64,000 nt of DNA. Source: JAJPJE01 sp963724985 (GTDB taxonomy: Bacteria; Acidobacteriota; Terriglobia; Terriglobales; Acidobacteriaceae). The notes below the pieces were generated by a model. It made no database searches and had not been told where the DNA came from. It saw only the letters and a list, made by a program, of their open reading frames with translations. Every line of letters starts with the position of its first letter. Position 1 is the first letter of the stretch. The translations under genes and the position numbers were made by a program. The DNA lies in assembly GCA_963724985.1 (NCBI GenBank), contig CAVRWV010000025.1:186001-250000 (forward strand), written 5' to 3'. Of this stretch, positions 17,518 through 26,451 are shown piece after piece.

Positions 17518-19380
17518 GCGCGGCTGCCAACAATCCGGCGGAGATCGCACGCGCGGAAATGCAGGTGGATATTGCCTGTGTGGGCTTCGGTCCCGCGACC
17601 GCGGGCTTCCTGACAACGCTCTCGCGCGAGATCATGAATCCCGATGGCACGCCGCAGATTGAAAGCACGGTCTCGCCTGGTCTGCCACTGCAGGTGATGT
17701 GCTACGAACGCGCCGATGCATTGGGATTCGGAGTTTCCGGCGCGGTAACGCGTGCGCGCGGAATTCGACAGAGCTTTCCCGATCTCGACCCGGCGGCGAT
17801 TCCAATGGCAGCTCCGGTCAAAACGGAGAAGCTCATTTATCTTCTCGATCCCACTGGAGCCAGCAACCGCTCGCGTGCATTGCGAATGGCGGACAAGCTG
17901 ATTCGAAGCTTCAGCTACGTGCTTCCTGTGCGACATCGGGCGCTGGAGTTGCCGTACATCCCGCCGTTCATGCAGAAGCACAACGGACTGATTCTTGGAC
18001 TGGGACAGTTCAATCAATGGGTGGGCGAGCAGTTGATGAGCTCGGGCGTAGTGCAGTTGTGGCCGGGAACGCCAGTGGCGGCGCCGCTGGTCGAAAATGA
18101 TTCTGTAGTCGGAGTTCGACTCGCGGATCAGGGAACGGATCTGCAGGGGAATCCGGAAGCTAGTTTTCTGCCGGGAATGGATGTGCGCGCGGCGCTGACG
18201 GTGATCGGCGACGGACCGGTGGGAGCGGTGGGCCGGCAACTCGATCAGCAGTTTGGTCTGCCGGACGGGCACAAGCAGCGCGAATATGCGCTGGGCATGA
18301 AGATGGTGATCGAGCTGCGCGAAGATTCGGGACTGGAGCCGGGAACTGTATTTCACACACTGGGATTCCCCGAGCCTGAGATCTTCGGCTTCCTCTACGT
18401 CCATCCGGATCGCCTGGCATCGGTCGGCATCTTTCATTCCATCGTGGTTCAAGAGCCCGGTGCGCACCGGCTATCGGTATTTGCAGCACTATCTGCAACA
18501 TCCTTATTTGTGGCGCTATCTGCACGGCGGCACGTTGAAGTCGTGGGGCGCGAAGTCTCTGCAGGAGTCTGGCCGGCACGGTGAACCGATGCTTGCCGGC
18601 AACGGATTTGCGCGCATCGGCGAAGGCTCCGGCAGCACCAACGTTCTTGCGGGTTCGGGCGTAGACGAGGCATGGACGACGGGAACGCAACTGGCGGAGG
18701 CAGTGGTCGAGTTGCTCGAACAGCGCCGTCCGTTCACGCGTGAGAACCTGCAGGAGATGTACATTCGCCGGCGGCGCGAGAGTTTTGTCGATCGCGAGGC
18801 GCGCGTCGCGGCTGACTCTCGCAACGGATTCGCGTCTGGAGTTGTGACCGGCATGGTTGGAATGGCTCTGGCCGGTTTCACGCGGGGACGAATCTCGTTT
18901 GCATCGCGCTTCCAGCCGTTGCCAAAAGCGACGCGTTCGATCGAAGAGGCGTATGCGCATCGTATTCCTAGACAAGAACTGCGGCAGATTGTCGAAGAGT
19001 GCTCGGCGAAGGGAATTGCCGCGCACGACCGCATTATGGATCGCTGCGGATGGCCAGAGATTCCGTTCGACGGCAAGCTGCTGATCTCGCATCAGGACGC
19101 GCTGCTGATGGGCGGCGGCGTGCAGGCGGCTGCGGGATATGCGAATCACGTCGTGTTTATCGATCCGGCGTTGTGCCACAAATGCAATCCAAAGTTGTGC
19201 GTGGAGATGTGCTCCGGGCAGGCGATCACTCGCGGCGATGGAGAGGTTCCGGCGTTCGATCGCGAGAAGTGCGTGTACTGCGGCGCGTGCCTGTGGAATT
19301 GCCGCCAGAGCGTAGACGGCGAGCATGGAAACATCGAGTTCCGCGCGGGCTCCGGCGGACTGCATTCAACCTTGAATTAA
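17514..19380 (+). CDS. ETF:quinone oxidoreductase / FixC-like flavoprotein with C-terminal ferredoxin domain (frameshifted)
   Basis: ATG 17514 overlaps the dehydrogenase stop. An FAD-binding Rossmann motif (VDIACVGFGPATAGF) opens the protein. The frame breaks at the TTT run 18432-18434. Removing one T gives GIFIPSWFKSPVRTGYRYLQ and continues through HGGTLKSWGAKS, GDEAxxTG-type FAD motifs and a membrane-surface helix region. The C-terminus carries CHKCNPKLCVEMC and CVYCGACLWNC, a ferredoxin-like cluster domain. It is predicted to oxidise the neighbouring ETF and reduce menaquinone at the inner membrane. The intact length would be about 621 residues. Confidence 0.82.
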
Positions 19381-19421
19381 TCACCTTTGAAATTGATTCA
19401 GCTTTAGAGGATGTGAACCGA

Positions 19422-20232
19422 ATGAGTGATGGATATCAGATTGTAGTGTGCGGCAGCATCGTTCCCGATCCGCTGCAGACTCTTGAGCCGATTGAAACTC
19501 CGAATGGACCGGCGCTGAAGAACGAAATGATGCTGCCGGCAGTGCTCGATCCGTGGGCGTCGCATGCGCTGTACGAAGCGGCGAATCTTGCGGCTAAAGT
19601 GCCGAACAGCAAGGTGTGGCTCGTAAGCCTGGCGCCCAAGGCGAAGCTGCAGCAGGTGATGATGACCATCGCGCAGAAAGTCGGCTTCGAACTGGTGGCA
19701 GTTGATGGTCCGGCGAGCGGCTTTGGTGATGCGTACAACGTGGCGGCAGTGCTGGCGGATGCGATTCAGGCGATCCCCGGACTCGATCGTTCGCGACTGC
19801 TGCTTGTTTGGCGGATGGGAATCGGCGAGCCGTGGCGCAGGTGTGACGATGCAATTGGTGGGCGAGCGACTGGGCATCGTCGATCAATTCCAGGGCGTGG
19901 ACCAGATCACGGTGCAACCAGACGGCTCGTTCGAAGTGCTCGAGCGCATCGAGGGCGGGCGTCATCAGGTTTCGGTGTGCGCGGGGGCGCCGGCCTTATT
20001 GGGATGGGCGACGGGGAATCTTCCGGAGCCGCGCAACAATCCGCAGGTCGGCATGGCGAACATGCGCACGGTGATGCCGGCGCTGCAGCGTGCGAAGCCT
20101 GCGGCGCTAGCGGCCAGTAGTCTGAAGTATCTGAGCGCGACGCCACCAAAGCAGCAACGGCAAACGCGAATCGTGAAAGACCTCGCAGTAGACGAGATCG
20201 CCAACGAAATCGTTGAGTGGATTACGAAGTAA
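19422..20232 (+). CDS. etfB: Electron transfer flavoprotein beta subunit (frameshifted)
   Basis: The N-terminal frame from ATG 19422 reads MSDGYQIVVCGSIVPDP, LDPWASHALYEAANLA and FGDAYNVAAVLADAIQAIPG. At 19806 one extra base breaks it. The following frame gives FGGWESASRGAGVTMQLVGE, then VDQITVQPDGSFEVLERIEGG and ends DLAVDEIANEIVEWITK. The AMP/ADP-binding EtfB fold is recognisable across the join. The intact length would be about 269 residues. It lies 41 bp after the ETF:QO and 60 bp before etfA. Confidence 0.83.
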
Positions 20233-20250
20233 GAGACGGCAGGCGAGCGA

Positions 20251-20272
20251 GCGCGGACAACAACGTCCGCGC
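20251..20272. repeat. Perfect 8-bp hairpin between etfB and etfA
   Basis: GCGCGGAC pairs with GTCCGCGC around AACAAC. It has no T-tract, so it is more likely an intergenic palindromic repeat or a processing/stability site within the etf mRNA than a terminator. Confidence 0.5.
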
Positions 20273-20292
20273 CACACAACATAGGAGTTTTC

Positions 20293-21367
20293 GTGGAAAA
20301 GATTTTGTTTCTAGCTCATGTCGATGAGTCCGGCGCATCGTTGCCCAAGTCCGCTTATGAAGTTCTTGGGCTTGCCATAGATCTGGCGGCACAGACGAAT
20401 GCTGCAGCTTGTCATTGGTCTAATTGGAGAGAATGTAGAAGCCGCTGCGGGTTCGGTGGCGAGTGCCGGCGCGTCCCGTACGCTCGCTGTTTCTGGCCCC
20501 GATTTCGCTCAGGCTCGGTATGCAACGGACGCCGCCGCCCTCGAGGCAATCTGCCGTGCAGCCGAGGCAAGCGTTGTTCTGGCTCCGGCTACGTCGCGAT
20601 TTGCGCGCGTGCTTCCCGGCGTCTCTGCCCGCCTCTCTGGCCAGGCCGATACGCACATCACCTCAGTCGAAGTCCGTGACGGAGCGCTTACAGCAGGTCG
20701 CTGGTTCTATCGGCAGCGGATCGAGACAGTCATTCGCCGTGATGCGCGGCCGTGGTTTCTTCTGCTCGAATCAGGCTGTCACGAAGCATGGACAGGCAAC
20801 CGCGGCACGGCTGCAGTCGAACAAATTGCGATCACTCTTCCCGCTGAAGCGAAGCGGACCACAGTGACAGGCATTCGCGCTCCCAAGAGTGAAGCGCAGA
20901 CGATCCGCCCTGATGCCGGACTGCTATTTGTCGCCGGTGCCGGTTGGACGAAAAAGCAATCTGACGGAAAAGTTCACGGCGAAGAGGCCGAATCGCTGAT
21001 CTTAGGATTCCTGAACGCGTCGAAGGCTTCACTCGGCGGCAGCAAATCGCTCGTCGACCAGAGCGGCGAACAGCAATCCGTGCTCGGCTTTATGACGCAT
21101 CTGAATCAGGTTGGTCAGACCGGCTCGACACCGCGTCATCCCAAGGGCTTGTCTACCTGCTGTCATGGCGAAGAGCCGCACGTAGTCGGTTGGCGCTTCA
21201 TACACGAGCGCCGTGCGATTAATCTCGATCCGAACTGCGGATGGGCGCGCGGCAAGGCAGATGTGCTTTATGTGGCCGATGCGTTCGCCGTGATGAGGCG
21301 CGTCAACGAACTGCTGGCAGAGCGCAAAGGAACAGAATTGGAGCACGCAACCGCTGCTTCTGTTTAG
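20293..21367 (+). CDS. etfA: Electron transfer flavoprotein alpha subunit (frameshifted near its N-terminus)
   Basis: The start is GTG 20293 with AGGAG 5 bp upstream: MEKILFLAHVDESGASLPKSAYEVLGLA. Near 20407 the frame shifts by one base, and the second frame continues LVIGLIGENVEAAAGSVASAG to the end. The FAD-binding C-terminal half contains LNQVGQTGSTPRHPKG and RRAINLDPNCGWARGKADVLYVADAFAVM. The usual GISGA-QH stretch is replaced by STCCHGEEPHVVGWRF, so it is a divergent EtfA, probably dedicated to the large dehydrogenase. The intact length would be about 357 residues. Confidence 0.8.
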
Positions 21368-21373
21368 GAAAGA

Positions 21374-22705
21374 TCAGGCAGTCACCCTGGCTGCCTTAAT
21401 TTTCCCCGCGCGGACCGCCTTGCGGAAGGCCTCGTAATCGGCTGTCACCTGGCTGGCGTAGGCGATCGCAAACTTTTCAAGAGCTCGATCGAGCTTCGCG
21501 CCCACACCAATGTAGCCTGCGATCGCGTACGGATCTCCGGATCGCGTGTGTCCCTTGGCCAGCACCTGGCCGCAGGTCTGCGCGTACGACAATAATCCCT
21601 TGCCGCGAAGGTCTTCATTGTTGATGGAAGCTTTGTGATCGCTCATTTGCCGGACGAGGTAATCGCGTCCATCGAAGGAGGTCCATCCGAGCAGCGGATC
21701 GGACTCCACCTGCATGCGACGCTGTCCTTCGACCACTCGGCGTCCCTGATTGATATTGGTCTGCGGAGCTCGGAGGTAGGGCGCGTAGGACGACAACGGT
21801 TCTTCCTTGATCTGCAAAAAAAGCGGATCCTTTGCGCCATTGCCGAACATGAGGACAACGTAATCGCGCGTTGCCACGCTTCCGGTTCCCACCACCTTAA
21901 AGGCCACATCGGCCGGTCGATACAGATCGAACATGTGCTGCCGTTCCGGCGCAAGCGTTTCGCGGTAGCTGCCGAGGGAGTCGAGGATAACTTTCCGCAG
22001 CGACGGATTCACATGGGTCAGGAGCGGTTTCGCTTCTTTGAAGCGGCGAATCGATCGCGAGGATGGAACCGTGAGTTTTCTCAGGCTCTGGAGCGGAGTC
22101 GAGCGTTGCGCTTTTCGCAGCGCAGAACGAACCGCAACATCGGCAGCCAGGTGCACGCGATAACGAACTGCGTCGAGGTACGGCATCTCCGCCAGCAGAT
22201 GGATCGTCTCACGATAGCACCGGCTGAACTCAAGAACGGCGGCGCGACAGGCACGATCGGTATCGCCGGCTTCGCGCCCGGCGAGCACAAGGCTCGTGCC
22301 TAATCGCTTCAGGTCCCACTCCCATGGAGCTTCAACGGTCTCATCGAAGTCGTTGATGTCGAATACCAACTTGCCGTCGGGAGCGGCAAAGGCTCCGAGA
22401 TTGCGGACATGCGCATCACCGCAGATCTGCACCCGGATTTTCGTGTTCGGCATGGTCGACAGGTCGGCGGCCATGAGGGGCACCGAGCCGCGATAAAAGG
22501 TGAACGGCGAAACCGCCATTCGTCCCATCTTGATGGGCAGCAACTCGGGAATGCGATCACGATTCGCGGCGATCAGCAGATCGACGACATCGTATGTCCT
22601 GCGCCTGGGATTCCATGTGGCGTGCTTGGACCGGCCGAGCGTCCGCCGGCGTCCCTGGCCCAACCGTTTACGCTCTTCGCAGTGGAGGAGACTCTCGTTA
22701 TCCAT
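21374..22705 (-). CDS. DUF2252 family protein
   Basis: The protein has 443 residues starting at ATG 22705. Family landmarks are RMAVSPFTFYRGSVPLMAADL, ICGDAHVRNLGAFAAPDGKLVFDINDFDET (a kinase-like GDxHxxN and DxxDFD arrangement), WDLKRLGTSLVLAG and FLQIKEEPLSSYAPYL. The fold resembles aminoglycoside-phosphotransferase-like kinases (family knowledge), but no substrate is known. It converges with etfA, 6 bp from its stop, and diverges from the LacI-type regulator, whose operator may also serve this promoter. Confidence 0.85.
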   Translation of the reverse strand: MDNESLLHCEERKRLGQGRRRTLGRSKHATWNPRRRTYDVVDLLIAANRDRIPELLPIKMGRMAVSPFTFYRGSVPLMAADLSTMPNTKIRVQICGDAHVRNLGAFAAPDGKLVFDINDFDETVEAPWEWDLKRLGTSLVLAGREAGDTDRACRAAVLEFSRCYRETIHLLAEMPYLDAVRYRVHLAADVAVRSALRKAQRSTPLQSLRKLTVPSSRSIRRFKEAKPLLTHVNPSLRKVILDSLGSYRETLAPERQHMFDLYRPADVAFKVVGTGSVATRDYVVLMFGNGAKDPLFLQIKEEPLSSYAPYLRAPQTNINQGRRVVEGQRRMQVESDPLLGWTSFDGRDYLVRQMSDHKASINNEDLRGKGLLSYAQTCGQVLAKGHTRSGDPYAIAGYIGVGAKLDRALEKFAIAYASQVTADYEAFRKAVRAGKIKAARVTA

Positions 22706-22814
22706 CTCTCTGTAAGGTTCCTGGCAATTGCTCAGATTATTGCATTCACTTGTAACACGTTCTGTTGATGAGCCCAGAATAGGGGATTTCGCTGAGAGTC
22801 GGGCAGCAACTTTC

Positions 22815-22834
22815 TTTCGTTAACGTTAACGAAA
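22815..22834. promoter_or_regulatory. Perfect 20-bp palindromic LacI-type operator
   Basis: TTTCGTTAACGTTAACGAAA is an exact palindrome centred on a CpG (AACGTT), the symmetry used by LacI/PurR-type repressors. It ends 31 bp before the start codon of the LacI regulator and 110 bp from the divergent DUF2252 start, so autoregulation is likely. Confidence 0.75.
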
Positions 22835-22865
22835 ATGGTATTATGCGCAGTCCGAACCTAAGGTC

Positions 22866-23958
22866 ATGAAGCCTGAGAAGATAGGCATTTACCGAATTGC
22901 GGAGCTGGCAGAGGTCTCGATAGGAACGGTGGACCGCGCCCTTCACGGGCGACCTGGGATTAACGAAGCAACGCGGGCTCGTGTCCTTCGTGTAGCGGAA
23001 AAGCTCGGCTACAAGCCAAATTTGGCGGCACGGGCGCTGTCGATCGCAAGGTCTGGTCTGCGGATCGGAATCTGCGTCCCCACCGAAATCCATTTCTTCT
23101 ACGATCAACTCTGGCAGGGCATTCTGGACGAGGCCCAGCGCTTCAGTCATTTGGGCATTGAATTCGTCTATCGACCAGTGAAGGAACTTGGCAAGGGAGA
23201 CGCCGAGGCCCTGGCGTCTCTCCTCAGCAGCGATGTGAACGGCGTGATTCTGAGCCCTGGAAATCCGGCGGAGATGACGCCGCTGATTAACCGCGCCGAA
23301 GCGGGCGGAATACGCGTGATCTGCGTTTCTACGGATGCTCCTGGTTCCAGCCGCTCAACCATTGTTTTCGCCGAACCGACGTTGAATGGCCAGATGGCCG
23401 GAGAAATTCTGGGCAAGTGCCTACCGCCGAATTCCGGGGCCGCGGTAATAACCGGTATGGCCGAAACGGAAGACCATCGGAAGAAGACGGAAGGTTTCTG
23501 CGAAACATTTCCGCGTTTTTGCGAGGGCGGCAAGGTTGTTGCGGTTATCGAAGGCCGCGAGCACGAAGAGCAAACGTACAAGAAAGTGTTGCGTCTGTTG
23601 AATTCCGAGCAGACGCTTGCGGGAATCTACGTGACAACGGTGAACTCGCTTCCCGGTATGTCGAGCACTTAAGGAAACCGGCAACGCGGGTCGCGTAAAG
23701 CTCGTTACTACCGATCTTTTTCCGGAGATGATTCCGTTCTTTCAAGACGGAACGATTACCGCTTCCATCTATCAGCAGCCGTATGAGCAAGGCCGAAAAG
23801 CGGTACGACTCCTGGTGGACTATCTTGCGGCGCAGGCTGCCATCCCTGAATTCCAGTACTTTGAGTCCGTCGATTGTCCTGGCCTCGGCGTTAAGCCAGT
23901 TTCGCGAAATCCTCGAAGAGCGCGAGCCTGGGGCAATGTCGCGACTGCAGATCCCTAA
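22866..23958 (+). CDS. LacI-family transcriptional regulator (frameshifted)
   Basis: The N-terminal helix-turn-helix is classical: YRIAELAEVSIGTVDRALHG, RVLRVAEKLGYKPNLAARAL. A periplasmic-binding-like effector domain follows (LRIGICVPTEIHFFYDQLWQG, DVNGVILSPGNPAEMTPLI). At 23655-23656 an extra G ends the frame at SLPGMSST. Skipping it gives SLPVCRALKETGNAGRVKLV and FFQDGTITASIYQQPYEQGRKAVRLL. A second slip near 23868 is possible because another frame offers PSIVLASALSQFREILEER, a typical LacI C-terminus, ending at 23992. The 3' end overlaps the convergent GH15 gene. The effector is probably a sugar (inference from the family and the neighbouring glucoamylase and zwf). Confidence 0.8.
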
Positions 23959-26399
23959 AAACGGCCGCTGGATTGGGCGGCTGCAGAACTGAGGGGCTCC
24001 TTCGCCGCAGTCAGCCGCACTTCGTAGTCAGCACCTTCCCATGTGCCAGTAGACGACCAGTGAAAGGTAAAGCGAATCGGCGCTTGCTGGTCGCGCTGAG
24101 TCGGAATATCGACGTAATAGACGCCCACTGCGGTAGGGCTAGCGTGCGAATCCTGCACATTCTGCCAATCGTCATCACTCCAGTGAAGAACGAATTCCTC
24201 GGCTGCGAGGACACGAAGCCGTGTTCCGGCCGGCATGCTCCGAATCTGCCGATTGTGCTTCCACATTTCGATGCTGCCGGATGTTTTCTTCCCGCCGTTT
24301 AGATATCGTTCTGCGACATGAGGCAGACAATCGAATACTTTCCCGTCGGCAGCGGAACGCAGCAGCTTGATGTATTCCGAATGAGCCCACAATAGGGGGA
24401 TCGCAGCTCCGGTCGGTCCGCCGAAGAACATGCGCTTCTCAGGCAAATCAGGCTGATCCCAAAGCTGTTCAGGAAGCAACCCAACGCCATGCGCGAATCG
24501 CTCCATTGCGCGCAAGTAGGGCAGGGGATCTCTGCCTGCCGCCAGTTCGTAGTGACCACGTTCTCCGGTCAACAAAGGCCACAGACCGCCTTTACCCCAA
24601 ACCTGAAAGGAACAGCCGTCCGGTTGCTGACCGTAGCCGTCGTGGTTGTATCGATGCCAGCAGGGACCTAGTGGTGTTTCGACTTTGAGCACGGCATCGA
24701 CAACTCGCAGCGAGTCGACCATCAGAGGATCGTTCGCCTTGCGAATGCCGTAGCGGACGAGCTCCAGAAACCCGCCATCGACGATATCTTTCGCAGGGTA
24801 ATCGTGCTGTGCTTCAGGAGGCTGATTCGCAAGCCGAAGGACGGCGCAGTCAGGATTCTCATCGATGCAGGCGCCGTGGGCGGCAGCCGTGTTGATCCGA
24901 ATGTAGTGACGCGGAATGCCGGGTACGAGCGAACCATTGTTGGTGACCGTCCATTGCTCGATGTGCGCTTCGAGGAAGTCGGCATGTTGGCGAACGAATT
25001 CTGCACTTTCGTCCTCGCGACGCTCCTGGAGGAAGTCGGCGGCGCAGATGAGTGCGGCAATGTTTACCGCAAGCGTGTAAGGCGAATAGCCACTCGATTC
25101 TTCCCAACGATCCTGCGCGGTCGCCGGTCCTTCGCGGATAATGAATCCACACGCACGCTGCACCATGGTGAAGGGATCGAAATTGCCGAGAGCATTTTCA
25201 CGGCGAAGGCGCCAGGCGAGAATGATCGGAAATGATGCTTCGTCCAGTTGGACGCCAGTCCAATAGGGTCGCCCGTCGATCCAGAAATTCTGGTAGAAGC
25301 CCCCGTCGTCGCGTTGCGACACTGCCAAGTAGATCAGCGCGCGCAGCGGCGTGCTGAGATCGCCGACGGCGAGCAGACTGGTGGCGGAATTCACCATGTC
25401 GCGCGTCCAAACGAGGTGATAGCCGCCCAACTCGTCATCGCCCTTATCTTCACCCCAGGGAATGCTGAGGGACGCGATCATGGCGCCGGGGTAGGTCTTG
25501 TCCTCATGCGCAAGCAACAGGTTCACGCTGCGCTCGAATAACTCAGAGTCCTTCGCTTTCAGGTGGTCCATCAGCGCGAAGCGTTTTGAAGTCCGCTGCC
25601 ACTGCGTGATGAAGTTTTCGTAGTTGTGCGAAAAGGGGATGCTGAGAGATTGAATCAGCGTGGTGACGGCATCGTGCTGACTGTTGCCGAATGCCATGCC
25701 GAGGGTGAATTCTCTTCCGCCGGAGAGATCCAGTTGCCCCATCAGAGCGACGTTGCCGCCGTAGGCGGCGTCGTACTCCCAGTCCATGACGAAATTGTCG
25801 TGCAGGTCGGTCCAGCCATCGTTTACGGCGACGAATCCGCAGGAGCAGCGCAGGAAAGGCACGGTGGCTCCGAGGGCGAGCCACGTGTTGTTCTTGTAAG
25901 CCGTCAGGATCTTGCGACCCTTGAAATTGAGCACTTCAGCGTTGTTGTGCCATCCGGCAATTTCCAGATGAGGAGCGCAGAGGACGAAGAGCTGCATGCG
26001 CGAGAGGAGAATCGAATCCCCATGCAGCTTCGTTTGAATCAGCAGACAATCCTGGTGAGGATGCCCGATTACGGTCTTCTCGATGCTGTAACGCCCGTGC
26101 GCATCACTGTTGATCACCCGGAACCCGAGCGCGGATTCCGAGACTCCTTCGATGTGAGTCGCGAGATTACGGCGCTCATCGTGAAAGAAGCTGGCGCCGT
26201 CGGTGATCAGGAATTGCAGATCGCGAATCTGGGGCGAATCGATCGTGGGATAGTAAACCTCAGTCACACTGCCGCCCGAAAGCGTGTACCAGATGTGGCT
26301 GGAGGTGGAGTAGGCAGTTCCGACTGCGTCTTTTGCGCCGCGCGTCCACTTCGGCTCAAGTCCGGGGCCGCCCGGGGCAATACGTTTACCTTCGCTCAA
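23955..26399 (-). CDS. Glycoside hydrolase family 15 glucoamylase-type enzyme
   Basis: The N-terminal bacterial glucoamylase beta-sandwich begins RIAPGGPGLEPKWTRGAKDAVGTAY. The GH15 (alpha/alpha)6 barrel shows GGYHLVWTRDMVNSATSLLA, YWTGVQLDEASFPIILAWRLR, a catalytic-acid region WEESSGYSPYTLAVNIAALI and a catalytic-base region PLLWAHSEYIKLL. It should release glucose from alpha-glucans or trehalose-like sugars. The open frame extends upstream to 26708, but that part is the antisense-frame shadow of zwf. I place the start at TTG 26399 (GTGGGG 6 nt upstream), because the family sequence begins right there. No signal peptide is seen, so it is probably cytoplasmic. Length is about 814 residues. 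Confidence 0.87.
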   Translation of the reverse strand: MSEGKRIAPGGPGLEPKWTRGAKDAVGTAYSTSSHIWYTLSGGSVTEVYYPTIDSPQIRDLQFLITDGASFFHDERRNLATHIEGVSESALGFRVINSDAHGRYSIEKTVIGHPHQDCLLIQTKLHGDSILLSRMQLFVLCAPHLEIAGWHNNAEVLNFKGRKILTAYKNNTWLALGATVPFLRCSCGFVAVNDGWTDLHDNFVMDWEYDAAYGGNVALMGQLDLSGGREFTLGMAFGNSQHDAVTTLIQSLSIPFSHNYENFITQWQRTSKRFALMDHLKAKDSELFERSVNLLLAHEDKTYPGAMIASLSIPWGEDKGDDELGGYHLVWTRDMVNSATSLLAVGDLSTPLRALIYLAVSQRDDGGFYQNFWIDGRPYWTGVQLDEASFPIILAWRLRRENALGNFDPFTMVQRACGFIIREGPATAQDRWEESSGYSPYTLAVNIAALICAADFLQERREDESAEFVRQHADFLEAHIEQWTVTNNGSLVPGIPRHYIRINTAAAHGACIDENPDCAVLRLANQPPEAQHDYPAKDIVDGGFLELVRYGIRKANDPLMVDSLRVVDAVLKVETPLGPCWHRYNHDGYGQQPDGCSFQVWGKGGLWPLLTGERGHYELAAGRDPLPYLRAMERFAHGVGLLPEQLWDQPDLPEKRMFFGGPTGAAIPLLWAHSEYIKLLRSAADGKVFDCLPHVAERYLNGGKKTSGSIEMWKHNRQIRSMPAGTRLRVLAAEEFVLHWSDDDWQNVQDSHASPTAVGVYYVDIPTQRDQQAPIRFTFHWSSTGTWEGADYEVRLTAAKEPLSSAAAQSSGRF

Positions 26400-26451
26400 A
26401 AGTACCCCACTCGCCTGAAAGTTTCGATGATCGCGCCGCTCTGTTTGCAGA

